NCBI RefSeq assembly: GCF_019175285.1
Contig: NC_056526.1
Location: 7,752,016 to 7,816,015 of the forward strand
Source of the DNA: Sceloporus undulatus
Lineage: Eukaryota; Chordata; Lepidosauria; Squamata; Phrynosomatidae
DNA length: 64,000 nt
Direction: 5' to 3'
Shown: positions 11,036 to 21,200 of the stretch, in pieces
Numbering within the stretch: the first letter of the stretch is position 1
Layout: each line of letters begins with the position of its first letter
The notes under the pieces: model-generated
Told to the model about the DNA's origin: nothing
Databases searched by the model: none
The model's input: the letters and a program-made list of their open reading frames with translations, nothing else
Program-made: the position numbers and the translations under genes

Positions 11036-11359
11036 AATTCCTGGACCAAATTCCAAAGATATAGCCGCGTTAGTCTGGAAAATCCAGTATGCAAAGGGAT
11101 CTTGTAGCACCTTTGAGACTCACTGAGAGAAAGAGGCTGGGGGCATGAGCTTTTGTAGACTTGAGTCTGCTTCCTCAGAGGTGAGTAAACATGCACCAAA
11201 GAATAGGCTCAGATCTGCAAAAGCTCATGCTCCCAACTCTTTCTTTTAGTGAGTCTCAAAGGTGTTACAAGATCCCTTTGCATACGATATGTACCTGAGG
11301 CTGTCTGTAGAAAAGGGGGGAAATTGAGGGAGATCTAGCATCAGCTTTTAAATACCCTT

Positions 11360-11475
11360 TTTTTTAAAATGGTATTTTGTATTGTATTTTCAGATTGTTT
11401 AGCTACATCGTTTTAACTTGTGGTATAAACCACTTTGGGTGCCACATGGGGTGAAAAGTGGGATATTAAGGAAAT
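11360..11475 (+). repeat. LINE 3'-tail repeat
   Basis: 'ttttgtattgtattttcagattg', then 'gtataaaccactttgggtgcc' and 'gtgaaaagtgggatattaagg'; the same tail as 3185-3345. Confidence 0.45.
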
Positions 11476-11489
11476 ATACACACTCTCAG

Positions 11490-11697
11490 CCTCAGAGGAT
11501 GGCAATGGCAAAAACATTTTGAATCATAGAATCATAGAATTGGAAGAGACCGCAAGGGCCATCCAGTCCAACTCCATTCTGCCATGCAGGAACTCTCAAT
11601 CAAATCATGCAAGAAACTTGCTAAGAAAACCCTGTGATAGCTTTGCCTTAGGGTTGCCATAAGTCAGACACGACTCGAAGGTACACAACAACAACAA
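11490..11697 (+). repeat. SINE 3' half interrupted by a CR1 3' end
   Basis: 'actctcagcctcagaggatggcaatggcaaaa' breaks at about 11520 and resumes at about 11611 ('aagaaacttgctaagaaaaccctgtgat...' to aacaacaacaa). The inserted piece is the reverse of a CR1 LINE terminus ('aatcatagaatcatagaattgg'). Confidence 0.75.
11521..11610 (-). mobile_element. CR1 LINE 3'-end fragment
   Basis: Starts 'aatcatagaatcatagaattggaag' and continues 'ggccatccagtccaac', the reverse complement of the CR1 terminus with its ATTCTATG repeats. Only about 90 bp remain. It lies inside a SINE. Confidence 0.8.
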
Positions 11698-11766
11698 ATA
11701 GACGGTTAATTTTAGCTTTCGTGAATTTTATGTATGTGTGTGTATATATTATATATATATTTGCGG

Positions 11767-11965
11767 CTTCAAGTCACCTAATGGTGACTCCTATGAATTT
11801 GAAGGAATACTCAGAGGTATATTTCCAGTTCCTTCCTCCACAATAGAGCCTACAGCACCTGGTATTCATTGGTGGTCTCCCATACAAGTGCTAACCAGGG
11901 GTTGCTCCTGCTTAGCTTCCAAGATCAGACAGGATCTGATGTCTTTAGGGCATTTAGGTTGCAGG
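11767..11965 (-). repeat. 5S rRNA-derived SINE, copy 1
   Basis: On the minus strand this carries the 5S rRNA core. The plus strand reads 'agcctacagcacctggtatt', 'ctcccatacaagtgctaacc', then 'ctgcttagcttccaagatcagac', the reverse complement of the vertebrate 5S gene (TCTGATCTCGGAAGCTAAGCAG in the gene). The 3' body is at 11767-11850. Confidence 0.85.
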
Positions 11966-11967
11966 TA

Positions 11968-12180
11968 TATGACTTCAAGTTGCCTGTTGACGTATGGCAA
12001 CCCCATTGATTTCATAGGGTTTTCTTAGGCAAGGAATACTCAGAGGTGGTTTTCCCATTGTCTTCCTCTTAGCCTACAACACCTGGTATTTGTTGATAGT
12101 CTCCCATCCATGTACTAGCCAGGGCTGACCCTGCTTAGCTTCCAAGATCAGACAAGATTTTGGAATATATTTAGGGACTT
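11968..12180 (-). repeat. 5S rRNA-derived SINE, copy 2
   Basis: Same structure as copy 1 and directly after it: 'gacttcaagttgcctgttgac' body, then 'agcctacaacacctggtatt', 'ctcccatccatgtactagcc' and 'gaccctgcttagcttccaag'. Confidence 0.85.
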
Positions 12181-12206
12181 TGTGTGTCTTTGTGTGTGTG
12201 TGTCTT

Positions 12207-12592
12207 CAAGTCACCTGTTTACTTATGGTGATCCCATTAATTTCATAGGGCTTTCTTAGGCAAGGAATGTTCTGAAGTGGTTTTGCCGGTCCTTTCCTCT
12301 GAAATATAGCCTAGAACAGTGATGGTGAACCTTTGGCACACGTGTCAGAGGTGGCACTCAGAGCCCTCTCTGTGGGCACATGTGCCGTCGCCCCAGCGCA
12401 GAGTTTGTTACTAGAGAGCCAGAGGGACACAGCACTTTGCAGTAAATAAATGGGGTCTGGGTTGCAGTTTGGGCACTTGGTCTCTAAAAGGTTCACCATC
12501 ACTCGCCTAGAAGTCTGCATCCAAGTGCTAACCAGGGCTAGCCCTGCTCAGCTTCCAAGATTAGAGAGGATCTGGTGCCTTTAGGGTATATC
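12207..12592 (-). repeat. 5S rRNA-derived SINE, copy 3, split by an OC1 hAT element
   Basis: Body 'cttcaagtcacctgtttacttatgg' to 'tatagcctagaa', an insertion at 12317-12504, then 'gtctgcatccaagtgctaacc' and 'gccctgctcagcttccaag'. It is the third head-to-tail copy within about 830 bp. Confidence 0.85.
12317..12504 (-). mobile_element. hAT element of OposCharlie1 (OC1) type, non-autonomous
   Basis: Ends are CAGTGATGGTGAACCTTT at the left and AAAGGTTCACCATCACTc at the right. A perfect 8-bp duplication, gcctagaa, flanks it (12309-12316 and 12505-12512). The interior 'ggtggcactcagagccctct' and 'ggttgcagtttgggcac' matches my memory of the OC1 family, described as horizontally transferred among tetrapods and invertebrates. 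At 188 bp it is an internally deleted copy without transposase. Confidence 0.85.
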
Positions 12593-13584
12593 TGTCCCCT
12601 CTTCCCCTCTTTCTTTTCTGCAAGTCCCTATGAGGGGACTGCTTTTATGTTTGATTTTGGTAGAACAACTCTTGTGTTCTGAAGTTGACCCCTTTCTGTC
12701 TCTCCTGGGTGCCAAATCTGCTTTAATACAACCTGCCAAAAATGGGGAATCTGCCTTGGTCTCTCTTGATTCAGTTCTCTACCCTTTGGCAGATGTATTT
12801 GCTTTCCATGGATATTGCTTTCCCTCTCTGTGCTTTAAGGAAAACACTCCAGCATCTGGGTTTCCTTCCAGTTGTAAACCCAAAGGGAAAGAACCAATGA
12901 CTTCCCCACTCAGTTACTTCTTGAAATGTGAGGTTTTAAACCTGTAAGTTGCCTTAACCGATTTTGGTTACGCGTTCCGAGCATTTGAATGGAAACAAGG
13001 ATCCTGATGACTCTAAAAGCAGCTCTAAAAAAGTGTGCTCCAGAAATTTGCTTTTCTGTAAGCAAAGACACCTCTATGAGAGTAATAAATTTAGCAATAT
13101 GAATTTTAAATGTAAATGTTCAGTAGTAGTTTTTATTTTGTTAACTTTTTAAAAAATTAAATTTCATTTTTTTGCATTATAAAATAATTAAAGTCTACAT
13201 TAAACATTTTTAATTAATTAACTGGTTAAAAGGTAGCTTTAAAAAAAGATAGGGATTCATGCTTTCTGTTAGGAGAGGTTTGAAGAGAAGAAGTCAATTT
13301 TATATTGATTTGAGTAGACTGAATTTGAGCAAGTCCTACACTTCACAGTAGTCTTGATTTAGATGGTTTGTGAGTTTTTCCATCTATGCCACTATCTGTG
13401 TCTTTAGTCTTAGAGTGATTAAGAGATAGTTGTTGGTCAGATAGTAGCTTTTTCTGCCAATAATCATGCTTTTAAAAGAAGACAGAGCAGCCTATCTGCA
13501 TGGAGATAACATGTTAAAAGGACAAAAGTATAGGCAGGTTGTCAAAAACCCAACACATTTGTGTAAGTGTGTGATAGCTAAGTA

Positions 13585-13813
13585 CAGTGGACCCTTGTTA
13601 TAAGCTTGGGTTTGGTTCCAAGATCTCCCATGTATAACAAAATGCATGTATGCCCAAGTCCCATTAAATATAATGCCATAGCAAAATGGTGTCCCTTATA
13701 AAAAGTAGAAAATCAAGGTTTGATATTTGAAATTTATATTTTTTTTCAACATTTTTAAACCATGGATACTTGAATCCGTGTATAGAAAATCCGTGTATAA
13801 GAAGGGCCCTCTG
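13585..13813 (+). mobile_element. Tigger-like MITE ('CAGTGGACCCTTGTTATA' family), copy 1
   Basis: Inverted ends CAGTGGACCCTTGTTATA and TATAAGAAGGGCCCTCTG, with TA at 13583-13584 and 13814-13815. The interior phrases 'ggtttggttccaagatc', 'aaatggtgtcccttata' and 'tgaatccgtgtat' recur in copies at 14236, 24441, 25046, about 29885 and about 58975. Confidence 0.85.
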
Positions 13814-14235
13814 TATTCTCAAATCCTGAAAAGAGGAAATGATTGATAGAGAATGAAATAACCTGTTAGTAGCCTGTCTTGCAATATTATTGCTGTAAAA
13901 TGTCCTGAAACCACTGTTAAAAATCACTGGTCCAGGAAAGCTGTACTTAACTTGCTTTTAAACAGTAGATTTTTTTGAGGGGAATAATCTAACAGATCAT
14001 TCATTTTTAGAATTCAGAAACATTGCTTTCTTGATCTATAGGTCCCAGAATCCACCAAGGGCTAGAGGTTGAAGCCCAAAATGTAAGATTTCCAGATGTA
14101 GAAGATGTAGTAGAGCTTGTTCAAGAAAGGATTTCCCTGATACTCATTTCTTGATTCTGTGCTGTTTTTGGTCTGTATCACTAGATAGCATGGGTTTTGG
14201 AGGCTGATAGTTGGGGCTGATACAAGTATGTAATA

Positions 14236-14446
14236 CAGTTGGCCCCTGGTATCCACTGGGGTTTGGTTCAAGGACCTCCCATGGATACCAAAATCCGTGG
14301 ATGTAATGATGTAATAAAATGGTGTCCCCTTTATAAAATGGCAAAAATCAAGGTGCTTTGAAATTTATACATTTAAAAAAATATTTCTAAGCCATGGATA
14401 GCTGAACCCGTGGATAAAAAAGTCTGTGGCTACAGAGTGCCAACTG
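14236..14446 (+). mobile_element. Tigger-like MITE, copy 2 (diverged)
   Basis: Ends CAGTTGGCCCCTGGTATCC and GAGTGCCAACTG. TA precedes it and the right-hand TA has changed to CA. It shares 'ggtttggttcaaggacc' and 'aaaatggtgtcccctttata' with copy 1. Confidence 0.8.
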
Positions 14447-15082
14447 CATAAGTGAGTATGAGTCAGATGTAGAGCACAGACATTGTCAAGTCACACAGTT
14501 CACAAATGCACCAGCTGTGCTAATACAGTATCACTCAAGGCATTCTGCTCATCAAGATTGGGCACCCATCCAGTTCCCCATGGCGCCATCCAGTTCAAAA
14601 GCTTTGTTTGTAAATTAATACAGCAATACAGCTGGTGTTGAAACCGTCTGAGGTTTGTTAAAACATGTTCCCATTTCTTTGTGTATCATTGGTTCCCCTG
14701 CTAGACCTTACCCCTAGCTGCTATTCTGTAAAGTATCTTATGTAGTCACAATGCCTTTATCCCAGTGGCTGCCATTTCTCACCAGAACAACCAGTTGTTT
14801 GGATTAGAATTGAAAGTGTTGAGCATCACGGGAATTTGAAGTCTATAGGAAAGTGGCCGGCCGGCCTATGATTATATAAGAGCTTCTGTTTTGCCACATA
14901 TGCTGTTGGGTTAAGTATCAAAAACCCACAGAAATAAAAATAAAGCAAGAACTGCTTGGGAAGAATTATGTGGTAAAGATGAAAAGGACTTAAACTTCTT
15001 CCTCAACAAATGTGGACCCATTCTGCTGCTTTTCCTTGCAGTGCTATCTGACAGTTTCTGAATTCTCCCAACTGCAAGAAAA

Positions 15083-15205
15083 ATGAAGTTGCTGTACTTT
15101 GGAGTGCCAGTGCTAGTCAGCCAGCTTTTCTTCTTCTGGGTCCCATCCTCAATGGGTTGCAATAAGGCTCTGTGTGCTAGCGACGTCAGCAAATGCTTAA
15201 TACAG
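15083..15205 (+). CDS. TWSG1: TWSG1 coding exon 1 (signal peptide)
   Basis: 41 codons from ATG to Gln41; the exon itself begins at 15042 after tttccttgcag. The donor is gtatgg. It encodes the signal peptide and [16 protein letters not shown]. Confidence 0.95.
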
Positions 15206-18200
15206 GTATGGAAGCAATTTTTTGTCTTTTCTATAAGTTGATAAGAAAATATACTGCACAATTTGGCTGGTAGTTATAGCATGCCTTTACGTGAATACAC
15301 AATAAACTTGAAATAAGATTTTTTAACAAATGAAATTTACATAGATTATTTATGTTGAAGCATTTTGGAACCTCGGTTTTGTATTTGCTTTTACTTTATG
15401 TCTCTGTTGATTCATCTTTGTCAAGTCATTCATAAATTCAGAATCTTGAAATACATGATTGTTGAGTCAAACTCATTAATATAATGAATGAGCAGTTTTG
15501 TAAGCTAGTTGTTGTTCATTTAAAACATTGTTCTATTCCTTGCAACATAAGCAGGTCAAGAATTTGTCAGTTTTCTCTTCTCTCAAACATTATTAGGCTT
15601 GAAGAATTCCATAGATCTAGAATTCTGGGATAAATGTTAAATGTGATATCAAAGTTTCTTAAAATGTATTTCTTTGCTCAGTCTCAACACAGTCATAAGT
15701 ACGGTTGATAGGGATGCAAGAGAAAGTTATTGAAGGACTCTTAATTAAACCATTTTAATAGCTTTAAATATTTTTAAATTACATTCTGTTCTTTCAACTT
15801 GAGGTTTGAATTGTTTTAATACTGTGAATAGTTTAATTTTATTTTAATGTTCATTTTTGTATGTTTGTTAATTGTATTGTTTTAAAATTGTGAGCCAGTT
15901 TGAGTCCTAGTTTTGGAGAAAAAGAAGGATAGCACTACTACTGTTGCTGCTAATATTACTACTACTCCATTGTTATTGTGTGCCTTCAAGTCGATTGTGA
16001 CTAAGGTGAACATGTCATGGTTTTACTTGACAAGATTTTTTCAGAGTAGGTTTGTCATTGCCTTCCACTGAGGCTGAGAGAATGTGACTTGCCCAAGGTC
16101 ACCCAGCAGGTTTCATGGCTAAGTGGGGAATCAAACCCAGGTCTCCATAGCTCAGTGGTTCTCAATCTTCCTAATACTGCGACCCTTTAATACAGTTCCT
16201 CATGTTATGGTGACCCCAACCATAAAATCGTTTCCTGAGACCATGAGAAATATGTGTTTTCCGATAGTCTTAGGTGACCTCTGTGAAAGCGTCATTTGAC
16301 CCCCAAAGGGGTCACATCCCACAGGATGAGAACCATTGCCATAGTCCATAATTCAAACCACTACACCACTCTGGTTCTCCACTGTTACTATTCTACTGCC
16401 AACCTATTTCTGAATTAAAAATGGAAATATCACTATACTTAGGACATGGTTGTTTCTTTTAATAAAGCCTTTTACAAAATTGCAATTCCAACAGACTTAT
16501 AATATGCTACAAATAGTTGTATACTGTATAATGTAATCATACACTATAGCCTCTGTTGACCCAGTTTACTGTTGTAACATCTTACAATATGCCTTGAGAG
16601 CCAGCATGATGTAGTGATTTGAGCATTAGAGTATGGCTGGAGATCAGAGTTCGAATCCTCACTCCGTCATGGGAAGCCACTGGGTGATCTTGGGCAAGTC
16701 ATACACTGTTAGCCTCAGAAGAAAGCAAAGGCAACCCCTCTCTGAGCAAACCTTGCCAAGGAAATTTAGGGTCACCATAAGCCAGAAACAACTTCAAGGC
16801 CTACAGTAACAATAAAAACATTGTGTCTTACTTCCCCCTAATTTTTAAGAATATTGATACCATGACCAACGTTGTTTATATATATTTACACTCTGTGCAT
16901 AATATTTTTAAAAATCTGCTAAGGAAATCTAAGTTGTGACTTGATATTAAAAATTCTGCAGCATGTATAAATTATGTATAAGCCCCACCTATCCTAATTT
17001 GACGAGGATAGTCCCATTTAATCCTCTGCCATGCCACCTTTTAAAATGTCCGTGCTTCTGTCTCCTCTTCCCACTTTTCTCCATTGTGCTCAGCTTACTT
17101 CAGTTGCTACTAAGTTCACAGTGCAAATGTAATTTGCATTCAGTTAATTCAGCAGGTGGGGGAGAAGAAGAGGGGGCAGAGTCTTGCTCTTCCCTAAGGC
17201 AAAAGCAAACTGCTGCAGCCAATTCTAGCTTGTGTGCTCTTCCTCATTCATAACATTTGTTTTCTTCACCACACTCTGGTGTCCTTTGGCCCCACATGTC
17301 CCAGGATTCATTTGTGATAAATTAGAGGCTATGAATTATGTAAATAATTCATGTTTTTCTTTCAGATTAATGTTTGATTATTTTGTCTAGTGTTTGTTTG
17401 AAGAATTTTATATACAGTATATAGACTAATGGAACCATGCTGTGCTAGGAAAGCATGCAGAGATAATGGAGAAGTCACCACTAAGGAAGTAGGTAACTAG
17501 GAATGGGGCCAAAACTGAATAATCAGGCTACTTTTCAAGTTAATGTCTGAGTAGGCTAGAATTTGTCTTTTTGGAAGGCACAGGAAAGACAGAAGGGAAG
17601 CTGAAGCACTTAGGAAAATAAATGTTGTTTTGTATACCTGGTACTGTATTACGATCTGTTGATGCAGAACAAACTGTTCTTACTAAAGGGATTTTTAAAC
17701 TGTAGTTGATGAAAACTTGGATTTGAGATGTAGCATCTGCCTAGGGGCATGATTTGGGTGAAGAGAAAAATACAGTACTAGGTATGACCTAGAAAAAGAA
17801 GCAAAACACTCAAGGAAAGTCCATGGTACTTAAGTCGTCATGCTTTCTACTTTCTATTTAGATTTAAGGCTAAATTGCTAATCTGTGAGTTCTTGGGGAG
17901 TCCTGCATCAAGGCTTGCTTTGTGGCACTGAGCATTAAAGGCCATAACTTCATGGCTGCAATGATATGTTGTCTTTTTACTAATGTTTGGAAAGTGGTTC
18001 CAAAAATAGTTTAGAGAATTTCCTTGTTGACTAGAATATATATAACATTCTAAATTTATGACAGAAAACATCTGTTTTGGAGTAGTGTCTGCCCTTTCCA
18101 TTTTTCATCTTGGCTGAACTTCAGTTTTTTGCTCATCTCCTGCCTTATGACTGATTTGAGGCACCAGTATACAGCCTCACCTGGTTCTGTTTGAAAAGGA

Positions 18201-21200
18201 GAAAAAGAACCAAGTTTTCAATGGCCCCTTCCAGTTTCTTACAGGAGTTTAGAAGTTTAGAAAGCAAAGTTCTAGTCAGAAGGATACAGTGGTCAGTCAG
18301 ACTGAAGCATTTGAAAAATCTACAGTAATGAACTGCAGAGATGACCAGGACATAAGCAATTTGTATATCAGGATTGTCACTTTGAAATAAAAGTAATATT
18401 GATTTCCCCCCTCAAAAATAAAATGATGTCCCTAATCCAGTGAAAACTAGTCACATTTAAATTCCAAAATTTATTAGATTTAGGTTACTCATGCCTAATT
18501 TGTCCCATTGGTTTTAATAGGCAGTTGGGAGTTGGTGGCTTCCATTATCTGTTTCAATGAATAAATGGACATTGAGGTCCAAAACACACTGCAGGGATAA
18601 TCCAGTTTGAGACCGCTTTAACTGCTATGGCTCAATTCTAGGGAATTCTGGGAACTGTAGTTTTGTGATACATTTAGCCTTCTCTGTCAGAGAGCTCTGG
18701 TGCCACAATAAACTATAGTTCCCAAGATTCCCTAGCACTGAGCCAGGGCAGGTAAAGCAGTCTCAAACTGGATTATTATTTCAGTGTGCTTTGGACCCTA
18801 AGCAGGGAAAATGAGATGCTCAAATATAAAATGGATGACACCTGGCTTGACAGCTGTGCATGTAAAAAAGACTTAGCAGTTTTAGTAAACCACAGGCTAA
18901 AATGAATCAATAGTGTGATGTGGCAGCCAAGAAAGCTAATGCAATTCTAGTCCACATAAACAGGAGTGTAATTTGAACAAAATAATAGTACCACTCTATT
19001 CTGGTTTGGTCAGACCTCACCAGGAATGTTGGGCACAACAGTACAAGAAGATTGTTTACAAGGTGGAATGAGTCTAGAAGGGGGCACCTAAGGTGGTAAA
19101 CGACCTGGAAATCAAGTCGTATGAGGACTGGCTCAGACCTGGAAAAGAGAAGATGGAGAGGTGACATGATAGCCCTCTTTAAATGTCTGTCAGGATGTCA
19201 TGTAAATCAGTACTATTCAAAGTACAGTGGTCTCTGGAATGGTGTTCATCCATGAGTCATCAGCTGCTGATATGCAGAGTTACCAGGAAAGAATGAAATA
19301 ATTGTAGTCAATGGAAGAAATATGGGTCTGGTCTCTTGGCGCATTACAAAAATATGGCTTCCCCTCAGATCAGATAGCCTTATAAGCACTGGTGTATAGC
19401 TGCTGTAGGACACAAACCATTGTATTTAGATGGCAAGAAAAGAGATTCTACCTAAATATTAGAAAGAACTTCCTAATAGTAGTTGGAGCTGTTTGACAAT
19501 AGAATAGACTGCCGTGGAAGATGGCAGGCTCTCCTTGCTTGGAGGTCTTTAAACAGAAGTTCGATGAGCATCTTTAGGGGTGCTTTAATTGTGTATTCCT
19601 GCATGGGCAGGGGGTTAGACTGGGTGGTCCTTGGGGTCTCTTCTACTGCTATGATTCTTTGTTAGTGAGCAGGGAATTATATCCTGAGTTCAGTCTGAAC
19701 TCTAAAGAGAGTATCCAAGGTGCTGAACCTGTTTTGGAGACATATTTTAAGACCATGAATATAACTTTTAAGATTTGGACTGAAATCCAGGGCAGATCCC
19801 CTACCCCAGCAATATGGCAGCCACAACTATCACTGTCACTGGGGCAGTTGTGACTAGATTTCTAATGATTACAGCTGGTAATTGTGATGTGTAAAGATAA
19901 CAAAGGACCCATACAGACAGGCCAAAATAAAGCTGTTTCGGGCCACTTTGGAGGTATGCTATTTAAATGATGCATGCATCCTAAGAGTCCGGAAGCCATG
20001 CCAAAGCTACACTCCAGTCCTAAAGACTGGAGCACAGATGTGGTGCAGCTTCTGGACTCTTAGGATGCATGCATCATTTAAATAGCATACCTCCAAAGTG
20101 ACCCGAAGCAGCTTTATTTTGGCCTGTCTGTATGGGGCCTATGTCCTGAACCGGGGCATAGAGGGAAGAAGGGGAGAGGTTTAAGAAAGATACATTGCAA
20201 TGAGAATTTTTATTTTTCCTTACACAAATAGAACAGATAGCAGGAGTTGTACTGATTTCTACAGAATGCAGATGGATCGTCCACATAAATATTTATTTTG
20301 TCAGCTCTGTAACAGATGTGAATGGGAGTAACAGTTTGTTTTCTTAAGACATGTTTGTTTTGTAGTGTTTTCCTGGATGACTCTTTAATATCCTGTTAGT
20401 CATTTCTTTCCTGAAAGCTTTGCCTTTCATAAAATTCTTGGCAATCTGTATTGTAACTAATGCATGTTCTCTGTGTGTTGCACACTGAAAATCCTAAGCA
20501 ATAAAATCTATCTGAGTGCAACCTAACTTACTTAAAATGGATTAATTATTAATAACTCCATTCATAATTCAACTAATCGGTAACACATTACCATTTTATG
20601 GCAAATGGTAGTAGAGTCAAAAAGTTATACTGTCTGGTTTAGCACTATTCACTTTGCAATGTGCAGTTAAAAATAACTCCTTAAATCAGTGGATTGTTTA
20701 ATAGCATTCTGATAGCCCTTGCAATTTCATATGGAAAAAAGCAAGCCAATACATGTTTTGGTGGCATTGCAGGCAAACTGAGCAATTGAAGGGCCACATG
20801 CAGTGCAGTCCCATCTGTATTTTGAAAAAGAGATGCTCTGCTTACCCCAGTGGGCAAGAGGTATGATCAGATACAGCCTAAGGGTGTTCATGGATGGATT
20901 ACATTTAGAGAATTACTTCTACTTCAAAGCAGTAAAAGCAATGACATCTTATATTAAAAATGAAACATACTCCATTAGAAACATCAAAGAAAGTGAATAT
21001 GTGGGAGAGAGAAAGTGCAAAAAACCAAGAACACTCCATTGTTTGTAGGAATGAAATGTGAAACCTATCAAAATTATTGTAAGCTGTCTTGAATCCCATT
21101 TCGGGAGAAAGGTGCGATATAAATCCAACAAAGAAATAATAAAAAGAAAAAAGGCAACATAACCAAACACCGCAAGGTATCATCATTATTACATATGAAG

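Noticed and set aside
11840-12592. Possible 5S rRNA genes
   Set aside because: The 5S-like cores are diverged and attached to a shared non-5S 3' body, so they are 5S-derived SINEs.
16595-16700. tRNA gene from the B-box-like 'gttcgaatcc'
   Set aside because: It is the tRNA-like head of a SINE; no complete cloverleaf is visible, and the same holds for other SINE heads.
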